This document shows positions 1 through 7,721 of a stretch of 64,000 bases of DNA, in pieces. Both the position numbers and the translations under genes were made by a program. This stretch comes from Actinomycetes bacterium (lineage in GTDB: Bacteria > Actinomycetota > Acidimicrobiia > Acidimicrobiales > Acidimicrobilacustridaceae): the NCBI GenBank assembly GCA_029782025.1, contig JAKOVR010000184.1, forward strand, positions 1-64,000. Direction: 5' to 3'. The first letter of the stretch is position 1. Each line of letters starts with the position of its first letter. Below the pieces are notes generated by a model. It was not told where the DNA came from. It was given only the letters and a program-made list of their open reading frames with translations, and made no database searches.

Positions 1-517
1 CGTACAGCAGGCCCCCGACCTGCACGATGCTCAGCAGGGTGGTGAGCACGGCCGACCGGCGGATGCCGGTGAGCGCCACCGCGGTGACGGCGGCCAGCAG
101 CACCAGCCCGCCGGCCGTGGGGGTGAGACCGACGAAGCGGCCGAGGTAGCGACCGAAGCCCAGCGCGACGGCCGCCGCCGCCACCATGAGGCCGGCGAAC
201 ATGACCCAGCCCACGAGGAAGGCCACCCACGGCGGGTAGGCGTGCCGGGCGTACTCGAACTCGGCCCCGGCCTTAGGGAACATCGAGGACAGCTCGGCGT
301 AGCTCAGCCCGGTCAGGGCGCTGAGCACGGCAGCCAGGAGGAAGCCCAGCCACACCCGCGACCCCGCCAGGTCGGTGGCCGCCCCGATCAGCACGTAGAT
401 CCCGGCCCCGACGATGATCCCGACCCCGCTGGCGGTGATCTGGAACAGGCCGAGCGCCCGCTCGAGGCCGGCCGGCTCGGCGGGCGGGTCAGCCGGCGAG
501 TCGGGCCCGGGGTCCAC
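1..517 (-). CDS. APC-family amino acid permease, 5' part only
   Basis: This is the N-terminal third (about 172 residues) of an amino-acid/polyamine/organocation permease whose 3' end lies beyond the left window edge. From a GTG at 517 the protein begins with an acidic, proline-rich tail and then the first helix, which carries the glycine-rich stretch SGVGIIVGAGIYVLIG. This is the unwound helix-1 substrate site typical of APC transporters. A second glycine-rich helix ends in LTGLSYAELSSMFP, also characteristic of the family, and further hydrophobic helices follow up to the edge. It would sit in the cytoplasmic membrane and import or exchange amino acids; the substrate cannot be told. It lies 60 bp downstream of the SGNH lipoprotein gene on the same strand. 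The start is uncertain, because no ATG is in frame nearby. Confidence 0.85.
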   Translation of the reverse strand, partial: MDPGPDSPADPPAEPAGLERALGLFQITASGVGIIVGAGIYVLIGAATDLAGSRVWLGFLLAAVLSALTGLSYAELSSMFPKAGAEFEYARHAYPPWVAFLVGWVMFAGLMVAAAAVALGFGRYLGRFVGLTPTAGGLVLLAAVTAVALTGIRRSAVLTTLLSIVQVGGLLY

Positions 518-577
518 CGGCGCATGACAGCCGCCGACCGGCCCCGCCGTCAACCCGGGCCGCGCCTCCCGCCGGAT

Positions 578-2950
578 TCAGGTGACCGTCACGGGGAGCC
601 GGGCCGACTCCCCGGAGCAGGCGGCGATGTTGCAGGCCTTGATGGCCACCTGCCAGGTACCGAGCGGGAAGTTGAGGCCGGCGGCCTGCGTCGCGTTGCC
701 CCCCGGTCCCCGGATGACGAACTGCCGGGTGGTCTGGCCGTCGGCCCGGAGGACGGCGACGATGGACGCCGGCCCGCCGGGCTTGGTCGGCCCGCTGGCG
801 TCGCTGAACTGGAAGAACACCGCACCGGCACCACCCGGCGAGACCTTGGTGAGGGTGGGCCCGAGCGGCGCCTGGTTGGAGCCGACGAAGGGGGCGCTCC
901 ACGGCGAGCAGAGCACCTCGCCCTTGGCCGGCCCACACGCCCGCACCCGGAAGCGGGCGGTGTAGGCGCCGCTGATCGGGACGTCCGCCCGCTGTGTGTT
1001 GCTGGGGAGGGTGGCCACCACGGGATCGACGAAGGCCCCGTTGCGCAGCGGCGACTCCTCGAGCTCGACTCGGGCGTCGTTGGCGGCCACGTCGTTCCAT
1101 CGCACCTCGAAGTTGCCGTTCACCGTGACGGCCGCTTCCCGGAGGCCGGTCGGGGTCGGCGGCGTCCAGCGCCTGACGAACTGCGGCCGGACCACCTTGG
1201 TCACCTCGGTGGCGGTGCCCCGGAAGCCGTCGGCGTTGGGGTGGACCATGCCGGCGCTGAGGCGCAGCCCGATCAGGTTCGCCCCGAGACCGGACCAGAA
1301 GTCGAGCCGGATGTCGCGCCCCTGGGCCTTCAGCGCGTCGGCGATGTTGTTGATCCAGGGGCTCGAGGAGCACACCCCGTGCGTCCGATAGGCGTCCGCG
1401 ATCGTCCCGACGAGCACCCACCCGTGGGCGTTCGCCGCCGTGCCGATGGCGGCGTTGAGCTTGGCCACGACCTCCCGCTCGGCCCAGTCGGCCTCGGCCG
1501 TGACGAGCTCCTTGAGCTGCTCGCCCTTCATCCGATCGGCCGTCGGACCGTTGCACAGCACGCCGGCCTGGTCCCGGAGCGGGTCGGGTGCCTGCGAGAT
1601 CACCTTGACGGCCGGGACCACCGAGACCCTGGTGCCGTCGGCCTTGGTGACGGACAGCCCGCTGAGGGCACCGGCGAGCTTGACGTAGTGGCTCGGCAAC
1701 GCCTGGAGGCCGTCGGCTAGGGACTGTTGCACGGCCGCATCGGTGTCGCAGGAGCCGGTGATGCACGTAGCGACGATGGGCCCGAACCCGACGTCGTTGC
1801 CGCCGATGTTCATGTACAGCAGGTCGATCTTGGGCTTGGACGCCCCGTAGGGGACGGCCGTGTCGGTCCCGACCAGCCACTTCTGGAGGGTCGTCAGCTG
1901 CGGGGGCACGCTGAAGTCGACGTCGCCGTCCGCCCCTGCGTACGGGGTGTCGATGAGGTTGTCGACCACCGCGCCCGAGCAGGCGAAGGACCGGGCGATG
2001 ATCTTGACGTCCGGGAACTCCTTGCGGATGTCGTCGGGCACGAGGTAGCCCGCCGACCGGTCGGACCGGTGGCACGCTTCGACGTTGCTGCTCGGGGCCT
2101 CGATCTTCGACCAGACCTCCTTGGTGGCCCCCCCGGGCAGGGAGCCGTCGGCCGAGAACTGCCCCGGGGTGAGCGGCGCGCCTTCCCCGGAGCCGTAGGA
2201 GTCGCCCAGGGTGACCATCACCCACTCGAATGGCTCGTTGGTCCGCGGTGCACCGACCGGCGCCCCGGACGAGATGGGGTTGGGCTGGAGGTCGAGCGTC
2301 TGGTTCACCACGGAGACGGTGACGTTCGATCCGCTGAGGGTCGGAGCCGTGGAGAGGGTCGAGGTCGTCGCGGTCGAGAGGATGAGGCTCCCCCGCTGCG
2401 AACCGTCCGGCAGCGTGACCCATCCGGCGGTCACGCGCGTGTCGCCGGCGTCGCCCTCGGCCCGGTGCAACACCGGTTGGCCCGAGACGGCGGGGAGGTC
2501 CACGGCGGTGGCGCCGTCGTCGGACGTCACGACGGCCGACGCCCGGTCGGCGGCGAGCTGGACCTGCAGCTGGCGACCACCGTCGGAGGTGAGGATCGTG
2601 GGGGTGTCGCCCCCCGCCCCGACGTCGCCCCGGAACCAGACCGCGGTCTTGTCGCTGTCGCACAGGTAGGCCACCACCTGGGCACCGTCGGACACGACGG
2701 CGAGGTAGGCGTTCGAGCCGGGAACGGGGCCGGCCCAGTCGCCTTTCGTCCCCGATGCCGGGGCGGCGTCGGCGATGGGGACGATCCGGGGCCGCTGCCC
2801 GGCCGGCATCGCCACGACCGAACCGCCCGGTCCCGCCGTCCCCTCCGACCGGCCGGCGGTGGTCCCGCTGCTACAGGCGGCGACCAGGGTCGTCAGGGTC
2901 AAGAGTGCGGCGAACCGGAACGGTCGCCGCGCGTTGGCGTTGGCGCCCAC
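578..2950 (-). CDS. Secreted SGNH/GDSL-hydrolase lipoprotein with fibronectin-III-like tail
   Basis: A 790-residue exported lipoprotein. Residues 1-26 form a signal peptide ending in the lipobox LVAAC (Cys26). After about 215 residues of unassigned, probably beta-rich sequence comes an SGNH hydrolase domain: block I is LGDSYGSGEG with the nucleophile Ser251, block III is IGGNDVG with Asn385, and block V is MVHPNADG with His570. These residues are those of secreted GDSL esterases/lipases. The tail from about residue 595 has the look of a fibronectin type III module (RRWTPPTPTG onward). The substrate is unknown; an extracellular ester is likely. The GTG start at 2950 follows a GAGGAG ribosome site. 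A possible TAGGGT -10 and a 20-bp dyad lie upstream, next to the LuxR-type regulator gene. Confidence 0.88.
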   Translation of the reverse strand: MGANANARRPFRFAALLTLTTLVAACSSGTTAGRSEGTAGPGGSVVAMPAGQRPRIVPIADAAPASGTKGDWAGPVPGSNAYLAVVSDGAQVVAYLCDSDKTAVWFRGDVGAGGDTPTILTSDGGRQLQVQLAADRASAVVTSDDGATAVDLPAVSGQPVLHRAEGDAGDTRVTAGWVTLPDGSQRGSLILSTATTSTLSTAPTLSGSNVTVSVVNQTLDLQPNPISSGAPVGAPRTNEPFEWVMVTLGDSYGSGEGAPLTPGQFSADGSLPGGATKEVWSKIEAPSSNVEACHRSDRSAGYLVPDDIRKEFPDVKIIARSFACSGAVVDNLIDTPYAGADGDVDFSVPPQLTTLQKWLVGTDTAVPYGASKPKIDLLYMNIGGNDVGFGPIVATCITGSCDTDAAVQQSLADGLQALPSHYVKLAGALSGLSVTKADGTRVSVVPAVKVISQAPDPLRDQAGVLCNGPTADRMKGEQLKELVTAEADWAEREVVAKLNAAIGTAANAHGWVLVGTIADAYRTHGVCSSSPWINNIADALKAQGRDIRLDFWSGLGANLIGLRLSAGMVHPNADGFRGTATEVTKVVRPQFVRRWTPPTPTGLREAAVTVNGNFEVRWNDVAANDARVELEESPLRNGAFVDPVVATLPSNTQRADVPISGAYTARFRVRACGPAKGEVLCSPWSAPFVGSNQAPLGPTLTKVSPGGAGAVFFQFSDASGPTKPGGPASIVAVLRADGQTTRQFVIRGPGGNATQAAGLNFPLGTWQVAIKACNIAACSGESARLPVTVT

Positions 2951-3005
2951 GCGTCACGCTCCTCAGCTTCGGGGTCGGTGGCCGGCCATCGGGCCCGGTG
3001 ACCCG

Positions 3006-3011
3006 ACCCTA
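3006..3011 (-). promoter_or_regulatory. Possible -10 element of the SGNH lipoprotein gene
   Basis: Read on the minus strand the hexamer is TAGGGT, which fits the TANNNT -10 pattern of actinobacterial sigma-70 promoters. It would place the transcript start near 2999, about 50 nt ahead of the GTG start at 2950. No good -35 box is seen, which would suit an activated promoter. Confidence 0.35.
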
Positions 3012-3032
3012 CGGAACGGGGGCACGGAACGC

Positions 3033-3052
3033 ATGAGCAGGTCCCTACTCAT
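3033..3052. promoter_or_regulatory. 20-bp imperfect dyad, possible regulator box
   Basis: The sequence ATGAGCAGGTCCCTACTCAT matches its own reverse complement at 16 of 20 positions. LuxR-type regulators commonly bind 20-bp dyads. The site overlaps the stop codon of the LuxR-type gene, and its centre lies about 43 bp upstream of the predicted start of the lipoprotein transcript, the usual activator position. Binding is inferred, not shown. Confidence 0.35.
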
Positions 3053-5681
3053 TTCGGAGTCGCAGCGCGCCGGCCAGGTCGCGGCGACCGCCGATGCCGA
3101 GCTTGGTGTAGACCCGGCTCAGCTGGTTGTCGACGGTGCGGACGGACACGACCAGCCGCTCGGCGATCTCCCGCGAGGTGAGGCCGTCGGCCGCCAGACG
3201 GGCCACGTCGAGCTCCCGGGCGGTGAGCGGCGCCGACCCGTCGATCCCGTCCAGCCCGGGTGTGCGCGCTCCCTCGCAGCGCTCCGCCAACCGGGCGGCG
3301 CGGGACCGCGACCGGTCGGCCGCCGCCCGGGCCCCCGCCCGGGCGTGGTGACGAGCGGCCCGCAGGCTCACCTCGGCGGCGTCGAGCACCATCCCGATGG
3401 CCTCGAACCGCGACGCCGCCTCGTCGAGGCCATCCCCGTCGCCGGCCGATGCCGCCGCCGCCGAGGCCACGCAGGCCGCGAGCCGGTCACCGTCGACGAC
3501 ACCGTCGTAGCCCGCCAGCCGGCGCATCACCGGGGCGCCGGCGCCGATCCGCACCGCGTCGTGGAGCGCGAGGACGGCGTAGGGCAGGAAGCCCTGCCCT
3601 TCGGCCCGATCGGCGGCCTCCAGCAGGTCGCTGACGGCTCGCTGCGTGTCGCCCCGTGCGACCACGACCCACGCGAGGGCGCGGTCCATCTCGTGACGAT
3701 TGACGTGACCGGCGAGGGCGGCGACGCGCCCCCCGGCCTCAGCTGCGACTCGCTCGGCCTCGTGCTCGTCGCCGGCCAGGGCCGCTGCCTCGGCCAGCGT
3801 GCACATGGCGAGGCACTGCCAGTCCTCGTCGTCGTGCCCGCTGAACAGCTCGACGCTCGTCGCCAGGTGCCGGCGGCCGGCCCGCACGTCGCCGCGCAGC
3901 ACCGCCAGCCGGCCGGCGATGTAGGACAGGAACGCCCGGTTGGCGGGCAACCGCGAGGTCGGGTCGGCGTGGGCGATGGCGAGCAGCTGCTCGATGTCGT
4001 CGAACCGACCGGCGAGTCCGAGGTCGACGAGGAGGGCGGAGAGGACCCAGGCGGGACCGCGGGGGACCTCGGCCTTGTGGGCGAGGGCGTCGGCGAGTGC
4101 GGCGCCGGCCCGATCCGTCGCGGCCACGACGTGGCCGCGGGCGAGGAGCCCGACATTGGCGGCCGGCAGGGCCCGGAGGCGGACCCGGGGGTCCGGTGCG
4201 TCGAGCAGGGGCCCGGCGATGCGCTCGCCCTCCCCGAACCGGCCCCACAGACTGAGCGCCGTCGCCCACTGGGCCGAGACGACGTCCCCCCACGCACCGT
4301 CGCAGGTCGCGGCCTCCATCACGGCCGCCGCGGCGTCGATGTCCCGACAGCCGTAGGCGAGGGCCCGGATCCGGGCGATCGCCATCCGGCCGCGCTGCTC
4401 CGTCGTCGTGTCCCTTGGGGGGATCGTGGCCAGGATCGCCTCGGCCTCGTGGGGTCGCTCGAGCAGCACGAGCACCTCGCCCAGCACGAGACGGGCATCG
4501 ATCGATCCCCCGCCGGGTGCATCGACCGCCGCCCCGGCCAGCCGGGCCGCCAGCGCCGGATCGCCCAGGATCTGCGCGTCCCGGGCCGCCTCCGCCAACC
4601 GCTCCGGCGGGGCCTCGTCCCGGTGGCCGCCTTCGAGGAGGAACGCCGTCCCCCGCAGCCGATCTTCGACCGGGAGGTCGGCCACGGTGTCGAAGGCGAC
4701 GGCCAGACGGCGGAAGGCGCGGCGGGAGGCCAGGGCCGGGAGCGTCGCCCGGAGGATCTCGCCGAAGAGCGGGTGCCCGAACCGCAGGCTCCCGTCGTCG
4801 TAGGCGTCGACCGCCACGATGCCGGCCCGCTCGAGGCCCTCGAGGACGTCGGTGGTCGTGAGCCGGTCGGCCACGGCCAGCGGCAGCGGCTCGCCCACGG
4901 CGAGCAGTTCGAGGAGGTCGCGGGCGGCCTCCGGGAGCTGGCCGAGGCGCAACCCGACGATCTCCGCCAGGCGAGGGCCGGCCGCGATCGCCCCGGCCCA
5001 CGACCACGTCCGGTCGTCGGAGCGGAGGGCGCCGCTCTCGAGCAGGTCCCGCAGGAGCTCGCGCAGGAACAGGGGGTTGCCGCTGCACGCCGCGAAGAGC
5101 CGCTCGACCGACGGCTGGTCGAGCGGCCCGTCGAGCGCCTGGGCGGCGAGGGCGGCCGTCTCCTCCTCCCCCAACGGCGAGAGCGTCATCCGGAGGCAGG
5201 CGCCGTCCTTCCACAGGGCGACGATCGAATCCGGCGGCTGGCTCGGGGTCCGCACGGTGACGATGACGCGAGCCAGGCCGGCCACGACGAGCTGGTGGAT
5301 CAACGCGGCCGAGGGCGGATCCAGTTCGTGCGCATCGTCGACGACGAGGAGGAGCGGCTTGCCCTCCGCCGCCGCCGTCAACGCGCCTCTCGCGTCGCGC
5401 AGGGCGGTGAGGAGGTCCGGCGCTTCGCCCAGGTCGGCGACCGGCCTGACCGGGAGGAGCGCGGCGAAGGCCCCGAAGGGGATGGCGCGGGCCGAGCGGG
5501 TGGCGACGACGCGGATCGTGGCCGCCCCCTCGCCGAGGGCCGCGGCCAGCTCGGCGGCGAGGCGGGTCTTGCCGATGCCGGCCTCGCCCACCAGCACGAC
5601 GCCCGCCGACCCGGAGGCGAAGGCGCGCCGCGCCAGGTCGACCTCGTCGTCCCGCCCCACGAGGGTCCACGCGTCGCGCAC
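3045..5681 (-). CDS. LuxR-family regulator with AAA-type ATPase domain (LAL type)
   Basis: A large ATP-binding regulator of the MalT/LAL kind, 878 residues from the GTG at 5681. Near the N-terminus is the P-loop GEAGIGKT (about residues 33-40), followed by a Walker B-like LLLVVDDAHELD. A long helical middle, rich in Ala, Leu and Arg, resembles TPR-type sensor regions. The last 60 residues are a LuxR helix-turn-helix (LTARELDVARLAADGLTSREIAERL). Such proteins bind a ligand and ATP, then activate nearby promoters. The same frame stays open to 5858, but that would overlap the divergent P450 gene by 41 bp. The GTG at 5681 has a CATACT box 7 nt upstream, which suits a leaderless transcript, so I prefer it. 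The ligand is unknown; the lipoprotein gene downstream is a candidate target. Confidence 0.85.
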   Translation of the reverse strand: MRDAWTLVGRDDEVDLARRAFASGSAGVVLVGEAGIGKTRLAAELAAALGEGAATIRVVATRSARAIPFGAFAALLPVRPVADLGEAPDLLTALRDARGALTAAAEGKPLLLVVDDAHELDPPSAALIHQLVVAGLARVIVTVRTPSQPPDSIVALWKDGACLRMTLSPLGEEETAALAAQALDGPLDQPSVERLFAACSGNPLFLRELLRDLLESGALRSDDRTWSWAGAIAAGPRLAEIVGLRLGQLPEAARDLLELLAVGEPLPLAVADRLTTTDVLEGLERAGIVAVDAYDDGSLRFGHPLFGEILRATLPALASRRAFRRLAVAFDTVADLPVEDRLRGTAFLLEGGHRDEAPPERLAEAARDAQILGDPALAARLAGAAVDAPGGGSIDARLVLGEVLVLLERPHEAEAILATIPPRDTTTEQRGRMAIARIRALAYGCRDIDAAAAVMEAATCDGAWGDVVSAQWATALSLWGRFGEGERIAGPLLDAPDPRVRLRALPAANVGLLARGHVVAATDRAGAALADALAHKAEVPRGPAWVLSALLVDLGLAGRFDDIEQLLAIAHADPTSRLPANRAFLSYIAGRLAVLRGDVRAGRRHLATSVELFSGHDDEDWQCLAMCTLAEAAALAGDEHEAERVAAEAGGRVAALAGHVNRHEMDRALAWVVVARGDTQRAVSDLLEAADRAEGQGFLPYAVLALHDAVRIGAGAPVMRRLAGYDGVVDGDRLAACVASAAAASAGDGDGLDEAASRFEAIGMVLDAAEVSLRAARHHARAGARAAADRSRSRAARLAERCEGARTPGLDGIDGSAPLTARELDVARLAADGLTSREIAERLVVSVRTVDNQLSRVYTKLGIGGRRDLAGALRLRNE

Positions 5682-5688
5682 GGCGCGG

Positions 5689-5694
5689 AGTATG
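5689..5694 (-). promoter_or_regulatory. Possible leaderless -10 element of the LuxR-type gene
   Basis: On the minus strand the hexamer CATACT ends 7 nt before the GTG at 5681. The spacing suggests that transcription starts at or next to the start codon. It also supports the internal GTG over the longer reading frame. Confidence 0.3.
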
Positions 5695-5805
5695 GCCTCG
5701 CCGGTCCCCGGCGGGAAATCACCCCCGACCGGGCGGCGGGCCGCTGTGGTGCAACGTATGCGACAGAACACGTCGGATCTGTTGCACACGCCCGACGCCC
5801 GGCGA

Positions 5806-5811
5806 TACGGT
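5806..5811 (+). promoter_or_regulatory. Possible leaderless -10 element of the P450 gene
   Basis: TACGGT (TANNNT pattern) lies 6 nt ahead of the ATG at 5818, and there is no ribosome site. This is the arrangement of leaderless actinobacterial transcripts. Confidence 0.4.
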
Positions 5812-5817
5812 CCGGCC

Positions 5818-7071
5818 ATGTACGACGTCACCAGCGACCCCCGGGGCCGGATCTTCACCGACCCCGCCGCCTACCGCGACATGACCGCCTGGCACGAGAC
5901 GGCCGCGGACCTGCGCCGGACCGAGCCCGTGCTCCGCGTCGAGTCGGACTTCTACGCCCCGTTCTGGGCCCTCACCCGCCACGCCGACGTGTTCGAGGCG
6001 TCACGGCGCAGCGATGTCCTCCTGAACACCCTCGACTCGGTCCTCGTGCCCGAGTTCCAGAGCCAGATGATCGAGGTGCTCGGCATCCCGCGGCCGAAGA
6101 CCCTGATCCACATGGACGGGCACGAGCACACCGCCCACCGGCACGTGACCAACGACTGGTTCAAGCCGGCGGCGGTCAAGACCAGGCAGGACGCCATCGA
6201 CGCCATCGCCGACGAGTTCGTCGACAAGCTGGCCGACCTCGGCGGCCGGTGCGACTTCGCCCAGGACATCGCCGTGCCGTACACGATCCGGGTGATCATG
6301 AGGATCTTCGGGGTCCCGCCGAGCGACGAGCGGATGATGATGGAGCTCACCCAGGGCCTGTTCGGCGCCGCCGACCCCGAGTACATGCCCGACCTGTCCG
6401 ACCCGATCGCCGGGTTCATGGGGATCCTGCAGCGGTTCGAGGACTACTTCGCGGCCATGACGGCCGACCGGCGGGCCCACCCCACCGACGACCTCGCCAC
6501 GGTCATCGCCAACGGCCAGGTCGACGGCTGCCCGATGGGCGACATCGAGACGCTCTGGTACTACATCATCGTGGCCACCGCCGGCCACGACACCACGTCG
6601 TTCGCCCTGGCCGGCGGGATGGAGGCCCTCCTCCGCCACCCCGACCAGGTCGAGGCCCTGCGGGCCGATCCGTCGCTCGCCGCCAACGCGGCCGAGGAGA
6701 TGATCCGTTGGACGGCCCCGGTGCGGGCGTTCCTCCGCTACGCCCAGGAAGACGTCGAGATCGGCGGCGTCACCATTCCCGCCGGCGACCGCGTCCTGCT
6801 GTCCTACCCGTCGGCCAACCGCGACGATGCCGTGTTCGCCGACCCGATGGCCTTCGACATCGCCCGTCCCGACGCCAAGAACCTCCTCTCGTTCGGGCTG
6901 GGCGTGCACTACTGCCTCGGTTCGCAGTTCGCCCGCCGCGAGGTGCGCACGATCCTGCCCCGGATCCTCGAACGGGTCGACGCCCTCGAGCTCGACGGCG
7001 AGCCGCAGTGGTCCGACGCCAACTTCGTGGGGGGCGTCAAGCACCTCCCCATCCGCTACCGGGTCCGATGA
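5818..7071 (+). CDS. Cytochrome P450
   Basis: A soluble bacterial P450 monooxygenase of 417 residues, the usual size for this class. All diagnostic motifs are present: the oxygen-binding I-helix ATAGHDTTS (residues 253-261), the K-helix E294-x-x-R297, and the heme loop FGLGVHYCLG (359-368) whose Cys366 ligates the iron. It would hydroxylate a hydrophobic substrate using electrons from a ferredoxin and reductase, neither of which is encoded nearby. The sequence style (FEASRR, GVHYCLG, long acidic linkers) resembles actinobacterial P450s acting on steroids, terpenes or fatty acids, but the substrate cannot be fixed. The stop codon overlaps the start of the following TetR gene (ATGA), so the regulator is translationally coupled to it. 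The promoter appears leaderless. Confidence 0.95.
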   Translation: MYDVTSDPRGRIFTDPAAYRDMTAWHETAADLRRTEPVLRVESDFYAPFWALTRHADVFEASRRSDVLLNTLDSVLVPEFQSQMIEVLGIPRPKTLIHMDGHEHTAHRHVTNDWFKPAAVKTRQDAIDAIADEFVDKLADLGGRCDFAQDIAVPYTIRVIMRIFGVPPSDERMMMELTQGLFGAADPEYMPDLSDPIAGFMGILQRFEDYFAAMTADRRAHPTDDLATVIANGQVDGCPMGDIETLWYYIIVATAGHDTTSFALAGGMEALLRHPDQVEALRADPSLAANAAEEMIRWTAPVRAFLRYAQEDVEIGGVTIPAGDRVLLSYPSANRDDAVFADPMAFDIARPDAKNLLSFGLGVHYCLGSQFARREVRTILPRILERVDALELDGEPQWSDANFVGGVKHLPIRYRVR

Positions 7072-7721
7072 CCGGGGCCCGAGAGCGCATCGTCGCGGCG
7101 GCGGCGCAGTGCTTCGCCGCCAACGGGGTGGAGCGGACCTCGCTCGACGAGATCGCCACCGCCGCCGGCGTCCACCGGGCCACGCTCCACCGCCACTTCA
7201 CCCGGGGGCGGGACCAGCTCGTGGCCGAGGTGATCGATCAGCAGGCCCATGCCGCGGCCGACGACCTCCTCGCTGCGCTGGCCACGGCCCGCTCGGCTCG
7301 GGACGGCCTGGCCGGCGCGATGACGGCCACGGTCACCAATGCCCGCCAGGACCGTGTGGTCGCGGCCATCCTGGCCCTCCCCGGTGCGCGGGCCGCCGCC
7401 TTCGGCCCCGCCAGCGCCACCCTTCGGGCGCGGGGGCAGGAGGTGTGGCTCGAGGTCGTGGCCCTCGCCGGCCGGACGGGCGAGGTGATCGCCCCCGACC
7501 TCGACCCGGCCGAGGTCACCGACCACCTGCTCCGGGTGATGGAGAGCCTCGTCGCCCAGCCGGGCGCCGTCGACGACGCCGCCGCGGTCGAACGGTACGT
7601 GCGGGCCTTCGTGGTGCCGGCCCTGATCGGCCCGCCGGTCAGACCGGCGCGTCGAGCTCGAGCCTCGGCTGGTGCACCGGCGGCTCGTGGTCGTGCAGCT
7701 CGGCCAGCAGGTCGGACCTGA
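7068..7721 (+). CDS. TetR-family transcriptional regulator
   Basis: A 217-residue TetR-type regulator. Residues 3-50 make up the N-terminal DNA-binding domain (ARERIVAAAAQCFAANG, then a helix-turn-helix ending in HRATLHRHF). The remainder is a helical ligand-binding domain. It overlaps the P450 stop by 4 bp and probably regulates that gene. The last 27 or so residues, Arg/Ala/Pro-rich, are read from DNA that is antisense to the 3' end of the convergent sulfatase gene. This tail looks like read-through after loss of an earlier stop rather than a conserved part of the fold. Confidence 0.9.
   Translation: MTGARERIVAAAAQCFAANGVERTSLDEIATAAGVHRATLHRHFTRGRDQLVAEVIDQQAHAAADDLLAALATARSARDGLAGAMTATVTNARQDRVVAAILALPGARAAAFGPASATLRARGQEVWLEVVALAGRTGEVIAPDLDPAEVTDHLLRVMESLVAQPGAVDDAAAVERYVRAFVVPALIGPPVRPARRARASAGAPAARGRAARPAGRT

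Noticed and set aside
5682-5858. A longer start of the LuxR-type gene at 5858 or 5819
   Set aside because: The extra 59 residues overlap the divergent P450 gene and contain no domain. The GTG at 5681 has a -10-like box at the leaderless distance.
2775-7721. A 1648-codon open frame on the plus strand across the lipoprotein and regulator genes
   Set aside because: It is mostly antisense to two well-supported minus-strand genes. Long antisense frames are expected where third positions are almost always G or C. Only its last 218 codons (the TetR gene) are real.
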